From the NCBI RefSeq assembly GCF_009833495.1, contig NZ_WUWG01000005.1, forward strand, positions 1 to 64,000: a stretch of 64,000 nucleotides of DNA. Reading direction: 5' to 3'. Of this stretch, positions 55,047-64,000 are shown piece by piece (within the stretch, counting starts at the first letter, position 1; each line of letters starts with the position of its first letter). The DNA is from Oceanomicrobium pacificus. GTDB lineage: Bacteria; Pseudomonadota; Alphaproteobacteria; Rhodobacterales; Rhodobacteraceae. The notes beneath the pieces were generated by a model. The model searched no databases. It had not been told where the DNA came from and saw nothing but the letters and a program-made list of their open reading frames with translations. The position numbers were made by a program, and so were the translations under genes.

Positions 55047-56408
55047 ATGGCGCGACAGGTTTTGCTGGTCGAAGACACGGCCTCTTTGGCGCTTGTCTAT
55101 GCTGCCGTGCTGCGCCGCGCCGGCTACGGCGTGCGGATCGCGGGCACATTGGCCGAGGGACGCGATGCGCTCGACGCGCAGCGGCCTGATCTGATCCTGC
55201 TCGACCTGCTCCTGCCCGACGGTGACGGGCGCGACCTTCTGACCGCCGCGCGCCATGGACGGAAACCGGTCCCGGTCATCGTCGTCACCGCCAACGGGTC
55301 GATTGGGCGGGCCGTATCTGCCATGCAGTCGGGCGCTGCGGATTTTCTGGTGAAACCGTTCGATGAGTCGCGGCTCGTCTCGGCGGTCGGCGCGGCGCTT
55401 GCCGGGGCTGCCCGCCCGGCGACCGGTGCGGCCGCAGCACGGGCCGATCTGGCCGCACAGCTTGGCGCCGGGCCGGAGGTTCGTGCAGCTGCGGAAGCCG
55501 CGAGCGCGCTTGCCCCGTCGACGGCAGCGATCTTCCTGACGGGCGAACGCGGCGCGGGCAAGGAAATCCTGGCCCGCCATGTGCACCGGCTGTCGCACCG
55601 CGCCGACAGGCCCTTCGTTGCGGTCAGTTGCGACAATATCGACACGACCGCGCTCGAGGCGGAGATCTTCGGCACGGGCGCCCGCGGCGGGGCGGTGCAT
55701 CGCGCAGCCGGCGGCACGCTCTTCCTCGACGAGATTTGCGACATGGGTTTCGAGACGCAGGCCCGCGTGCTGCGGTTTCTGCAGACCTCTGCCGTTGTTC
55801 GGGACGGGGCCGCGCCCGGTGATGTGCTAGACGTGCGGGTGATCTGCGCAACCTCGCGCGATCCCGAAACGGAAGTGCGCGAGGGCCGGTTCCGCGAGGA
55901 TCTGTTCCTGCGGCTCCATGTCGTGCCGATCCACCTGCCGCCCCTGCGGGACCGGCCGAAGGATATTCCGGCACTGATGTCCGCGATTCTGGCCGATGCC
56001 GCACCGGACGGCGCCGCGCCGAAAGCCCTGTCGCCCGATCTGGCCTGCGAACTGGCTGCTGCGCCCTGGCCTGTGAACCTGCGCCAGATGCGGGCCGTGC
56101 TGACACGGGCCTGCGGGCTGGCCGGCAATGGCCCGATCACGCGGGACCATATTCCCGATGCTGTGTTCCGTCTGCGCCCGCCGCCTGCCGGTCGGACGGC
56201 ACCGGCCGCAGCGCTCGATGCGCTGGGCGGCGGTCCGGCCACACGCGCGATCGACCTGCTTGTCGGGGCGACGCTGGCAGATGTCGAGCGCGACCTGATC
56301 GAAGCCACGATCGACGCCTGCAACGGGTCGCTCCCGCGGGCCGCCAAACTGCTCGGTGTCTCGCCCTCGACCCTGTACCGCAAACGCGATGCCTGGATGG
56401 TCGGCTGA
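55047..56408 (+). CDS. NtrC/LuxO-type response regulator lacking GAFTGA
   Basis: This 453-residue protein has a receiver with Asp53 (LILLDLLLPDGDG), Thr81 and Lys103. An AAA+ domain follows, with a Walker A-like GERGAGKE (residues about 166-173) and Walker B GGTLFLDEI (about 222-230). The Fis-type helix-turn-helix ends the protein (LPRAAKLLGVSPSTLYRKRD). The loop that should read GAFTGA, needed to contact sigma-54, is shortened to a segment around EIFGTGARGGAVH. The protein therefore probably does not activate sigma-54 promoters. It is likely the output of the two kinase genes directly upstream, 12 bases away. Confidence 0.88.
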   Translation: MARQVLLVEDTASLALVYAAVLRRAGYGVRIAGTLAEGRDALDAQRPDLILLDLLLPDGDGRDLLTAARHGRKPVPVIVVTANGSIGRAVSAMQSGAADFLVKPFDESRLVSAVGAALAGAARPATGAAAARADLAAQLGAGPEVRAAAEAASALAPSTAAIFLTGERGAGKEILARHVHRLSHRADRPFVAVSCDNIDTTALEAEIFGTGARGGAVHRAAGGTLFLDEICDMGFETQARVLRFLQTSAVVRDGAAPGDVLDVRVICATSRDPETEVREGRFREDLFLRLHVVPIHLPPLRDRPKDIPALMSAILADAAPDGAAPKALSPDLACELAAAPWPVNLRQMRAVLTRACGLAGNGPITRDHIPDAVFRLRPPPAGRTAPAAALDALGGGPATRAIDLLVGATLADVERDLIEATIDACNGSLPRAAKLLGVSPSTLYRKRDAWMVG

Positions 56409-56498
56409 CCGGCCGCTCGCAGGCAATCCGCTTGCATCCGCTTCGCGGCTCTGACCATACTGTCGGCTTCCTGAAACACAGAAGAATGGGGATGTGAC

Positions 56499-56891
56499 GT
56501 GGATCTGGTCAATGCGGCACGGGCCGTGCGCGAAAAAGCCTATGTGCCCTATTCCCGCTTCAAGGTCGGCGCGGCTCTGCGCACCGAAAGCGGTGCGGTG
56601 ATCGTGGGCTGCAACGTCGAGAATGTGGCCTATCCGGAAGGCACCTGTGCCGAAGCCGGGGCCATCGCGGCCATGGTCGCTCAGGGCGAGACGCGGATCA
56701 CCGAAGTGGCCGTTGTCGCCGACAGCCCGGTCCCGATCACACCCTGCGGCGGCTGCCGCCAGAAACTGGCCGAGTTCGGCGACCCGGACATGGTCGTGAT
56801 CCTTGCCAATACGGTCGAGGAGACGGGCCGCACCACGCTGGGCGCGCTGCTGCCCGGCGCCTTTGCCACCGAACATCTGGAGGAGACATGA
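56499..56891 (+). CDS. cdd: Cytidine deaminase
   Basis: This 130-residue zinc enzyme converts cytidine or deoxycytidine to uridine or deoxyuridine. The zinc and active-site signatures are GTCAEAGAIAAMV (the Cys and the catalytic Glu) and PCGGCRQKLAEF (two Cys). The N-terminus AYVPYSRFKVGAAL is standard. The start codon is GTG 56499. Its stop overlaps the next start by ATGA, opening the nucleoside-salvage operon. Confidence 0.95.
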   Translation: MDLVNAARAVREKAYVPYSRFKVGAALRTESGAVIVGCNVENVAYPEGTCAEAGAIAAMVAQGETRITEVAVVADSPVPITPCGGCRQKLAEFGDPDMVVILANTVEETGRTTLGALLPGAFATEHLEET

Positions 56892-57649
56892 GCGATCTGG
56901 AAACCGTTGCGGCACGGGCGCTGGCCTGTCTCGACCTGACCAACCTGAATGACACGTGCACGGAAGCGGATATCGATGCGCTCTGCGCCAAGGCGCAGAC
57001 GCCGCACGGGCCGACGGCGGCCATCTGCATCTGGCCTGCCTTCGTTGCGCAGGCGCGGGCCAAACTGTCGGGCACCGGGATCCGCATCGCCACTGTGGTG
57101 AATTTTCCGGGTGGCTCGGAAGATGCTGCGATCGTGGCCGAGATGGTGCGCAAAGCCGTCGATGACGGAGCCGACGAGATCGATATGGTGATCGATTACC
57201 GCGCCCTGAAAGGCGGCGCGGAAGCCCCTGTCACCGACGGCGTGAAAGCGGTGATCTCCGCTGCGCGCCCCGCACGCGTCAAGGCGATCCTGGAGACCGG
57301 CGAATTGCAGGATCCGGCCCTGATCCGGCGTGCCGCGGAACTGGCCCTCGCCGCAGGCGCCGACTTCATCAAGACCTCGACCGGCAAGGTGCCAGTCAAT
57401 GCCACGCCGGAAGCGGCCGAGATCATGCTCGAAGCCATCCGTGACACAGGTGCCAATGCCGGCTTCAAGCCCGCCGGCGGGGTGAAATCCACCGCGGATG
57501 CCGGCATCTATCTGGGGCTGGCCGACCGGATCATGGGTACGGGCTGGGCGACGCCCGAGACCTTCCGTTTCGGCGCATCCGGCGTGCTCGACGCGCTTCT
57601 GGCCACGCTCGACGGGGCGGACGCGCCGGAGGCCGGTGAGGGCTACTGA
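56888..57649 (+). CDS. deoC: Deoxyribose-phosphate aldolase
   Basis: This 253-residue class I aldolase cleaves 2-deoxyribose-5-phosphate to acetaldehyde and glyceraldehyde-3-phosphate. The Schiff-base Lys is in DFIKTSTGKVP, and the proton-relay region is PAGGVKSTADA. DLTNLNDTCTEADIDALCAKA marks the N-terminus of the long DeoC form. It overlaps cdd by four bases and touches deoA (TGATG). The aldolase product feeds the lower glycolytic and acetyl-CoA routes. Confidence 0.95.
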   Translation: MSDLETVAARALACLDLTNLNDTCTEADIDALCAKAQTPHGPTAAICIWPAFVAQARAKLSGTGIRIATVVNFPGGSEDAAIVAEMVRKAVDDGADEIDMVIDYRALKGGAEAPVTDGVKAVISAARPARVKAILETGELQDPALIRRAAELALAAGADFIKTSTGKVPVNATPEAAEIMLEAIRDTGANAGFKPAGGVKSTADAGIYLGLADRIMGTGWATPETFRFGASGVLDALLATLDGADAPEAGEGY

Positions 57650-58956
57650 TGCTCGCGCAGGAGGTGATTGCCGCCAAGCGCGACGGGCAGGTGCTCGAAC
57701 CGGCGCAGATCGCGAATTTCGTCGGCGGGCTCACGGATGAAAGCTGGTCCGAGGGTCAGGTGGCGGCGCTTGCCATGGCGATCCTGCTCAACGGGTTCGA
57801 TGTGACCGAGCGCGCGGAACTGACGCGGCAGATGCGCGACAGCGGCACGGTCCAGCGCTGGGACCTGCCCGGACCGGTGGTCGACAAACATTCGACCGGC
57901 GGGGTGGGCGACAATGTCAGCCTGATGCTGGCGCCCGCGCTCGCCGCCTGCGGTGTCTACGTGCCGATGATCTCGGGCCGGGGGCTTGGCCATACGGGCG
58001 GCACGCTCGACAAGTTCGACGCGATTCCGGGGTACCAGACCCAGCCCGACACCGAGACCCTGCACCGTGTCGTCGCGGATGTGGGCTGCGCGATCATCGG
58101 CCAGACCGGCGACATCGCACCTGCGGACCGGCGGCTTTACGCGATCCGCGACGTGACCGCGACGGTGGAAAGCATTGACCTGATCACCGCCTCCATCCTG
58201 TCGAAGAAACTGGCCGCCGGGCTGGAGGCGCTGGTGCTCGACGTCAAGCTCGGCAGCGGCGCATTCATGCGCGACAAGGCCCGGGCCGAGGCGCTTGCGC
58301 GGTCTTTGGTCGACGTGTCGACGAGTCTCGGGTGCCCCTGTTCCGCTCTGCTGACCGACATGAACGAGCCGCTCGCCGCCGCGGCGGGCAACGCGCTTGA
58401 GATGGCCAACGCCGTCGCCTTCCTGACCGGCGATGAAATCGACAGCCGGCTCTGGGATGTGACCGTGGCGCTCGGGGCCGAGCTTCTGGTGCAGGCTGGC
58501 CGGGCGGCCGATATCGATGCCGGGCGCGACGCAATGGTGGACGCGTTCCAGTCCGGGGCCGCCGCCGAGCGGTTCCAGCGGATGGTCGAAGCGCTCGGCG
58601 GACCGGCGGGGTTCATCGACCGGCCGTGGGACCATCTGGCCCGCGCGTCGCAGGTCCGCGAAGTCACGGCCGGACAAGCCGGGTTCATCTCCGCCATCGA
58701 TGCGGCCGGGCTCGGGCAGGCGGTTGTGGAACTGGGCGGCGGGCGCCGGCGCGCGGCCGATCCGATCGACTATGCGGTGGGGCTGAAGGATATTGCCGGG
58801 CTTGGCCTGCGGGTGGAGCCCGACACGCCGCTCCTGCTCCTCCATGCCAATGACGACGCACGGGCGGATGCAGCCGAAGCGCGGGTGCGTGCGGCGATCA
58901 CCATTTCGGATACGCCACCTGCGGAATTGCCCCTCATCTACGAGAGGATCAGCTGA
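57649..58956 (+). CDS. deoA: Thymidine phosphorylase
   Basis: This 435-residue enzyme phosphorolyses thymidine and deoxyuridine to the base and deoxyribose-1-phosphate. The family signature is seen in [20 protein letters not shown], with the downstream [15 protein letters not shown]. The start ATG at 57649 shares one base with the deoC stop (TGATG), so translation is coupled. It works with DeoB and DeoC to degrade deoxynucleosides. Confidence 0.96.
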   Translation: MLAQEVIAAKRDGQVLEPAQIANFVGGLTDESWSEGQVAALAMAILLNGFDVTERAELTRQMRDSGTVQRWDLPGPVVDKHSTGGVGDNVSLMLAPALAACGVYVPMISGRGLGHTGGTLDKFDAIPGYQTQPDTETLHRVVADVGCAIIGQTGDIAPADRRLYAIRDVTATVESIDLITASILSKKLAAGLEALVLDVKLGSGAFMRDKARAEALARSLVDVSTSLGCPCSALLTDMNEPLAAAAGNALEMANAVAFLTGDEIDSRLWDVTVALGAELLVQAGRAADIDAGRDAMVDAFQSGAAAERFQRMVEALGGPAGFIDRPWDHLARASQVREVTAGQAGFISAIDAAGLGQAVVELGGGRRRAADPIDYAVGLKDIAGLGLRVEPDTPLLLLHANDDARADAAEARVRAAITISDTPPAELPLIYERIS

Positions 58957-60158
58957 TGGCGCGGGCATTTCTGTGCGTGATGGACAGTGTCGGCGCGGGC
59001 GGCGCGCCCGACGCCGCCGATTTCGGCGACGAGGGCGCGAACACGCTCGGCCATATTGCGGCGGCCTGTGCCGCCGGACAGGCCGAGGAGGGGCGCAGCG
59101 GCCCGCTGGCGATGCCGAACCTGACGGGGCTCGGGCTTGCGCAGGCGGTGAAGATCGCCTCCGGCGCGCCGATGCCGGGCGACCGGATCGCACCAGCGGG
59201 CATCTGGGGCGCGGCCACCGAGCAGTCGCCGGGCAAGGACACACCGACCGGCCACTGGGAACTGGCCGGTGTCCCGGTGCCGTGGGACTGGCACTATTTC
59301 CCGCAGACCGTGCCGGCCTTTCCGGCGGAGGTTACCGATGCGCTTGTGGCGCGAGGGAACCTTCCGGGCATCCTCGGCAACTGCCACGCGTCGGGCATGC
59401 CGATCCTGCGCGAACTGGGCGAGGAACATATCCGCTCGGGCAAACCGATCTGCTACACCTCTGTCGACAGTGTGTTCCAGATCGCCGCGCATGAGGATCA
59501 TTTCGGCCTCGACCGCCTGCTCGACCTGTGCCGGATCGCCGCGGACCTGGTGCATCCGATGATGGTCGGGCGGGTGATCGCCCGGCCGTTTCTGGGCGAG
59601 ACGCCGGAGACATTCAAACGCACCGCCAACCGCCGCGATTTTGCCATCGCACCGCCCGAGCCGACGATCTGCGACCGGGTTGTGGCCGCAGGCGGTCGGA
59701 CCCGTGCCATCGGCAAGATCGGGGATATTTTCGCCCACAAAGGGATCAGCGAGTTGCACAAGGGCGCCGACGATATGGCCCTCTTCGATCATCTGGTCGC
59801 GCAGGTCGATGCGGCCGAGGATGGCGATCTTGTCTTTGCCAATTTCGTCGAATTCGACTCGCTCTACGGGCATCCGCGCGACGTGTCGGGCTATGCGCGG
59901 GCGCTCGAGGCCTTCGATGCGCGGGTGCCGGAGGTGATGTCCCGCCTGCGGCCCGATGACCTCGTGATCTTCACCGCCGACCATGGCAATGACCCGACAT
60001 GGCATGGCAGCGACCATACCCGCGAACGGGTTCCGGTCGTCGGCCGTGCGCCCGGCGGTCCGCGGTCGCTGGGCCTGTTCAATTTCACCGATGTCGGGGA
60101 AACGGTCGCCGCCCATCTGGGGCTGGCGCCGGGGCCTCACGGAAGGAGCCTTCTATGA
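58956..60158 (+). CDS. deoB: Phosphopentomutase
   Basis: This 400-residue alkaline-phosphatase-fold enzyme interconverts (deoxy)ribose-1-phosphate and -5-phosphate. The start [20 protein letters not shown] has the first metal Asp. The nucleophile Thr is in [12 protein letters not shown], and the metal ligands are in [21 protein letters not shown]. The length is typical. It overlaps deoA (TGATG) and add (ATGA). DeoB links DeoA to DeoC. Confidence 0.96.
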   Translation: MARAFLCVMDSVGAGGAPDAADFGDEGANTLGHIAAACAAGQAEEGRSGPLAMPNLTGLGLAQAVKIASGAPMPGDRIAPAGIWGAATEQSPGKDTPTGHWELAGVPVPWDWHYFPQTVPAFPAEVTDALVARGNLPGILGNCHASGMPILRELGEEHIRSGKPICYTSVDSVFQIAAHEDHFGLDRLLDLCRIAADLVHPMMVGRVIARPFLGETPETFKRTANRRDFAIAPPEPTICDRVVAAGGRTRAIGKIGDIFAHKGISELHKGADDMALFDHLVAQVDAAEDGDLVFANFVEFDSLYGHPRDVSGYARALEAFDARVPEVMSRLRPDDLVIFTADHGNDPTWHGSDHTRERVPVVGRAPGGPRSLGLFNFTDVGETVAAHLGLAPGPHGRSLL

Positions 60159-61138
60159 CCGACTGGCGCACCCTGCCCAAGACCGAGTTGCACCTGCATC
60201 TCGAAGGGGCGGCCCCGCCCGATTTCATTCGCACGCTGGCGGGTGAGAAGGGCGTCGATCTTTCGTCCATTTTCGACGAGAACGGCGCTTATGACTGGGC
60301 CGATTTCGCGGCCTTCCTGCGCACCTACGAGGCCGCCTGCTCTGTCCTTCAGGGGCCGCGGGACTTCAAGCGCCTGGTGGAGGCCGTGCTCGCCACGTCG
60401 AGCGCGCATGGCGTGATCTATACCGAGATTTTCCTTGCCCCGTCCTTCTGCGGCGGTGGCGACAAGGGCGCCTGGGCCGAATATCTGGCGGCGATGGTGG
60501 AAGGGGCGGAAAATGCCCGCGCGTCCACCGGGATCGAGACGCGGTTCATTTCCACCGCTGTGCGCCATATGGGGCCCGAGGCCGCTGCGCGGGATGCGCA
60601 GGTAACCGTGGATGTGCCGCATCCGATGTTGACCGGCTTCGGCATGGGCGGCGAGGAACGGCATCTGACGGCCGCCGATTTCGCCCGTGCCTTCGCCATT
60701 GCCGGGGAAGCCGGGCTTGGCCTGACGAGCCACGCGGGCGAGATTTGCGGGCCGGAAAGCGTGGGCGACACGCTCGACCATCTGGGCGTCAGCAGGATCG
60801 GGCATGGCGTGCGCGCGATCGAGGATCCCGACATGGTGGCCCGGCTGGTGGACAAGGGCACCGTGCTGGAGGTCAATCCCGGCTCCAATGTCGCGCTCTC
60901 GGTCGTCGATGACTGGGACAGCCATCCGATCGCGAAACTGCGCGACGCGGGCGTGAAGGTGACGGTCTCGACCGACGATCCGCCCTATTTCCACACCGAC
61001 ATGGTGCTGGAATATGAGAAGCTCGCCGAGCATTTCGGCTGGGGTCTTGCCGACTTCAACGCAATCAACCGCGTTGCGATGGAGGCCGCATTCTGCGATG
61101 AACCGACCCGACAGGCCTGTCTGTCGAGGTTCAACTGA
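60155..61138 (+). CDS. add: Adenosine deaminase
   Basis: This 327-residue TIM-barrel zinc hydrolase converts adenosine to inosine. The zinc ligands are in [13 protein letters not shown] and the catalytic region in [14 protein letters not shown]. The downstream zinc Asp pair is in [14 protein letters not shown] 60155 overlaps the deoB TGA. The length is slightly short but normal for bacteria. An adenine-specific role (as in some Add-like proteins) cannot be excluded. Confidence 0.93.
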   Translation: MTDWRTLPKTELHLHLEGAAPPDFIRTLAGEKGVDLSSIFDENGAYDWADFAAFLRTYEAACSVLQGPRDFKRLVEAVLATSSAHGVIYTEIFLAPSFCGGGDKGAWAEYLAAMVEGAENARASTGIETRFISTAVRHMGPEAAARDAQVTVDVPHPMLTGFGMGGEERHLTAADFARAFAIAGEAGLGLTSHAGEICGPESVGDTLDHLGVSRIGHGVRAIEDPDMVARLVDKGTVLEVNPGSNVALSVVDDWDSHPIAKLRDAGVKVTVSTDDPPYFHTDMVLEYEKLAEHFGWGLADFNAINRVAMEAAFCDEPTRQACLSRFN

Positions 61139-61152
61139 GGGAGCGCCGCACC

Positions 61153-61785
61153 ATGACCCAGCATCTGACCGTCGTCGATCATCCGCTCGTCCAGCACAAG
61201 CTGACGCTGATGCGCAAGAAGGAAACCTCGACCGCGGGCTTCCGCCAGCTTCTGCGCGAGATCAGCCACCTGATCGCCTATGAGGTGACGCGCGACCTGC
61301 CGCTGACGGATGTGTCCATCGACACGCCGCTGACGGAAATGGACGCACCGGTGCTGAAGGGCAAGAAACTGGCGCTCATCTCGATCCTGCGGGCGGGCAA
61401 CGGTCTGCTCGACGGCGTGCTCGACCTGATCCCCTCGGCGCGGGTCGGGTTTGTCGGGCTCTACCGGGACGAGGAAACGCTGAAACCGGTGCAATATTAC
61501 TTCAAGGTGCCGAAAGAGCTGGAGGACCGGCGCGTCATCGCGGTCGACCCGATGCTGGCGACCGGCAACAGTTCGGCCGCGGCCATTGATCTTCTGAAAG
61601 AAGCCGGTGCGACTGATATCCGCTTCCTGTGTCTGCTGGCCGCTCCTGAAGGTGTTGCGCGGATGAAAGAGGCCCATCCCGATGTGCCGATCGTGACAGC
61701 CGCGCTCGACAAGCGGTTGAACGAAAAGGGCTATATCGTGCCGGGCCTCGGCGATGCCGGCGACCGGATGTTCGGCACGAAATAA
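61153..61785 (+). CDS. upp: Uracil phosphoribosyltransferase
   Basis: This 210-residue salvage enzyme makes UMP from uracil and PRPP. The N-terminus [18 protein letters not shown] and the PRPP loop [20 protein letters not shown] are the family hallmarks. [17 protein letters not shown] is the usual C-terminus. It sits 14 bases after add and closes the operon. It is convergent with guaD (five-base gap) without a clear terminator. Confidence 0.96.
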   Translation: MTQHLTVVDHPLVQHKLTLMRKKETSTAGFRQLLREISHLIAYEVTRDLPLTDVSIDTPLTEMDAPVLKGKKLALISILRAGNGLLDGVLDLIPSARVGFVGLYRDEETLKPVQYYFKVPKELEDRRVIAVDPMLATGNSSAAAIDLLKEAGATDIRFLCLLAAPEGVARMKEAHPDVPIVTAALDKRLNEKGYIVPGLGDAGDRMFGTK

Positions 61786-61790
61786 GCCGG

Positions 61791-63077
61791 TCAGACCGGC
61801 TTGCCGCCGATCATGGCGACCGTGACAGCACGGTCGTCACCCATCATGATGGTGGGAAAGATCGCTTCCCAAAGCGTGCCCGCACGCGCCGCGCGCTGGG
61901 CGATCACCGGCGTCGAGGCGAGGTCGAGCGCGATGATGTCCGCCTCCATTCCTGCTGCCAGATTGCCGATCCGGTCGCCCATGCGCATCGCGTGGGCCGA
62001 GCCACAGGTGGCGAGCCAGAGCAGTTCGGCCGGATGCAGGGCCGATCCGCCCAATTGTCCCACTTCATAGGCCGCCGCCATCGTGCGCAGCATCGAAAAG
62101 CTCGACCCGCCGCCCACATCGGTGGCGAGCCCCGTCGGGATGCCGCGCCGGGCGGCTTCGCGCGCGTTGAAAAGCCCCGATCCGATGAACGTGTTGGATG
62201 TCGGGCAGTGGACCACGCTTGTTCCGCTGTCCGACAGGGCGGCCCATTCGCGGTCCGTCAGGTGGATGGAATGGCCCATGAGCGCGCCGCGGCCGGTCAG
62301 TCCGTAGCGTTCATAGACGCCCAGATAATCCGGTGCGTCGGGGTAGAGGTCGCCGACCCAGGCGATCTCCTCTGTCTGTTCGGACAGGTGGGTTTGCATC
62401 AGGCAATCGGGATGCGCGGCCCAGAGCGCGCCCGCCGCCTCCAGCTGTTCGGGCGTCGATGTCGGCGCGAAGCGCGGCGTGACCGCATAGGTCAGCCGGT
62501 CGACCCCATGCCAGCGGTCCAGAAGCGCCTTCGACTGGTCATAGCCCGATTGCGCCGTGTCGCGCAGCCCGTCGGGCGCGTTGCGGTCCATCATCACCTT
62601 GCCGCCCGCCATCCGCATCCCGCGCGCCTGTGCGGCGGTGAAATAGGCATCCACGCTTTCGGGATGGATCGTGCAGAAGGAGCAGGCCGTGGTGATCCCG
62701 TTGACGAGCGACAGGTCGAGATAGACGCCTGCCATTTCCGCCGCATAGTCCGGATCGCCGAAGCGCATTTCCTCGGGGAATGTGTAGCTGTTCAGCCAGT
62801 CGATCAGCCGCTTGCCCCAGCTCGCGATGATGCCGGTCTGCGGGTAGTGGACATGGGCGTCCACGAAACCGGCCATCAGAAGCCTCTCACCATGGTCGAT
62901 CACCCGCGCCGTGGGCGCGATGCCACGGATGCGCTCCGCGTCGCCCACATCGGCAATGCGGCCGCCTTCCACCAGCACAGCGCCGCGCCGGTGATGCAGC
63001 ACGGCAGCGTCCGGTCCCTCGCGGAAAGGCGAGCCGGTGAAGCTGAGGGTCTGGCCGGTCAGGATGGTCTGGGTCAT
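61791..63077 (-). CDS. guaD: Guanine deaminase
   Basis: This 428-residue amidohydrolase converts guanine to xanthine. Its metal and substrate motifs are GFVDAHVHYPQTGIIASWG, CLMQTHLSEQTEEIAW, LMGHSIHLTDREW and LATDVGGGSSFSMLR, all in order. ATG 63077 fits the family start (MTQTILTGQTLSFTGSPFRE). The long upstream frame overlaps the intergenic region and is rejected. It complements the nucleoside-salvage operon on the opposite strand. No xanthine dehydrogenase subunits are adjacent, although an orphan CoxL-type gene is found elsewhere in the window. Confidence 0.94.
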   Translation of the reverse strand: MTQTILTGQTLSFTGSPFREGPDAAVLHHRRGAVLVEGGRIADVGDAERIRGIAPTARVIDHGERLLMAGFVDAHVHYPQTGIIASWGKRLIDWLNSYTFPEEMRFGDPDYAAEMAGVYLDLSLVNGITTACSFCTIHPESVDAYFTAAQARGMRMAGGKVMMDRNAPDGLRDTAQSGYDQSKALLDRWHGVDRLTYAVTPRFAPTSTPEQLEAAGALWAAHPDCLMQTHLSEQTEEIAWVGDLYPDAPDYLGVYERYGLTGRGALMGHSIHLTDREWAALSDSGTSVVHCPTSNTFIGSGLFNAREAARRGIPTGLATDVGGGSSFSMLRTMAAAYEVGQLGGSALHPAELLWLATCGSAHAMRMGDRIGNLAAGMEADIIALDLASTPVIAQRAARAGTLWEAIFPTIMMGDDRAVTVAMIGGKPV

Positions 63078-63289
63078 GGCGCTGGTCTTTCGGTCCGGGC
63101 GAGTGTGGGGGCGCCCCGCAGTGTCACGAACCGCACCAGTCTGGCAAGCCCCGATCACGGTATGCCATCCGGCGCGGTCCCGTCGAATCGCCTTCCCTTG
63201 TGGCAGGCGGAACACTAGGTTGGCGCCGGGCGTTAAGGGTGAAAGCCGCCGTCAAGGCCGGCCGGAGCGCAAAGCAGGGGACAGGCAGG

Positions 63290-64000
63290 ATGAGCGACGA
63301 AATCACACCGCAGGAGCCTGAAGCCGAGGAAGATGCCTTCGCCCCGCGTGCCGAGGTGCTGGCCGCGATCCGCGCGGCACTCGACGCGGACGACCGCGCG
63401 GCCCTGAACGCGGCGCTCGACGACCTGCATGCTGCCGACATTGCCGATATTCTGGAACAGGCCGGACCCGAGGACCGCCGCCGGTTCGTTGCCCTCTGGG
63501 GTGACGATTTCGACGGTGAGGTTCTCGTGGAACTGGACGAGCGCGTCCGCGACGAGGTGACAGGCCTTCTGGCCAATGACGTGCTTGTCGATGCGGTGAA
63601 GGAACTCGACACGGACGATCAGGTCTATTTGGTCGAGGATCTCGACCCGCCGGAACGGGATGCGGTGCTGAGCCAGCTCGACGCGGCCGACCGGATCGCG
63701 CTCGAACAATCGCTCGACTATGAGGAAGAGACCGCCGGCCGCCTGATGCAGCGCAGCGTCGTGACGGCGCCCCTGCACTGGACGGTGGGCGAGGTGATCG
63801 ACTTCATGCGCGCCTCCACCGACCTGCCGGATGATTTCTACGAGGTCATCATTATCGACCCGGCCGTCCACCCGATCGGAACGGTGGCGCTCGGCCGGAT
63901 CATGTCGCATCCGCGTGCGACGCCGCTTTCCGAGATCATGAACGAGGATTTCCGCACCCTGCGCGTCACCGACGAGCAGGAAGATGTGGCCTATGCGTTC
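63290..64000 (+). CDS. mgtE: Magnesium transporter MgtE, N-terminal part
   Basis: The first 237 codons are present and the gene runs off the right edge. The N domain contains repeated helical units (ALDDLHAADIADILEQAGPEDRR, VLVELDERVRDEVTGLL), the usual Mg2+-sensing superhelix of MgtE. A CBS domain starts at about residue 150 (AGRLMQRSVVTAPLHWTVGE). The membrane part would lie beyond the window. ATG 63290 is preceded by GGCAGG. The 212-base spacer from guaD is unannotated and may hold divergent promoters. Confidence 0.9.
   Translation, partial: MSDEITPQEPEAEEDAFAPRAEVLAAIRAALDADDRAALNAALDDLHAADIADILEQAGPEDRRRFVALWGDDFDGEVLVELDERVRDEVTGLLANDVLVDAVKELDTDDQVYLVEDLDPPERDAVLSQLDAADRIALEQSLDYEEETAGRLMQRSVVTAPLHWTVGEVIDFMRASTDLPDDFYEVIIIDPAVHPIGTVALGRIMSHPRATPLSEIMNEDFRTLRVTDEQEDVAYAF

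Overview
The window is a GC-rich alphaproteobacterial chromosome segment. Gene content points to Rhodobacterales (the Roseobacter/Rhodobacter group): a pcm-tolC-PopZ-like run, a ScfR-family PccR regulator divergent from pccB, MmcB under a GTTC-N7-GTTC LexA box, 6S RNA in front of the 5-formyltetrahydrofolate cyclo-ligase gene, and a tRNA-His without an encoded G-1. No species can be named from the sequence alone.

Layout. Bases 1-2481 are the visibly less GC-rich end of a mobile element: the tail of an IS3-family transposase, a small phage-type gene cut by an in-frame TAA, and a tyrosine integrase that is both frameshifted and altered in its catalytic box. The integrase abuts the 3' end of tRNA-Cys, the usual arrangement at a tRNA attachment site. 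From 2755 the core chromosome begins: pcm, tolC, a short PopZ-like protein, then a leftward block (orphan CoxL-type molybdoenzyme, VOC protein, DUF2235 hydrolase, cobQ), then valS. Bases 14-21 kb hold housekeeping genes (Bcr/CflA transporter, two PLP aminotransferases, a TIGR04283 glycosyltransferase, YgfZ, an inositol monophosphatase, EF-P). Bases 21.5-26 kb carry a PqiA/PqiB/PqiC envelope-transport operon next to tRNA-His. Bases 26-36.6 kb hold SOS-controlled mmcB, a long glycosyltransferase, 6S RNA with fau, a YmdB-like phosphoesterase, an SLC13 permease, a phospholipase-D-type lipoprotein, YebC and YbdK.

Bases 37.6-51.2 kb form a propionate-assimilation region. PccR sits divergent from pccB with TTTGCAAA operators between them. 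Then come two small uncharacterised proteins, two glycine-zipper lipoproteins, pccA, a DUF4174 protein, methylmalonyl-CoA mutase, malic enzyme and propionyl-CoA synthetase. Together these take propionate through propionyl-CoA, methylmalonyl-CoA and succinyl-CoA into the TCA cycle, and malate on to pyruvate. The epimerase and the mutase chaperone are not in the window.

Bases 51.4-56.4 kb hold a four-gene signalling cassette. It has an exported molybdopterin-oxidoreductase-like protein, a membrane histidine-kinase-like protein whose ATPase domain looks degenerate, a soluble hybrid kinase with an intact ATPase, receiver and HPt domain, and a LuxO/NtrC-type regulator lacking the GAFTGA loop. This is the best candidate in the window for an unusual, poorly described system. 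Bases 56.5-61.8 kb are a tightly overlapping nucleoside-salvage operon (cdd-deoC-deoA-deoB-add-upp), facing guaD, followed by the start of an MgtE transporter that runs off the right edge.
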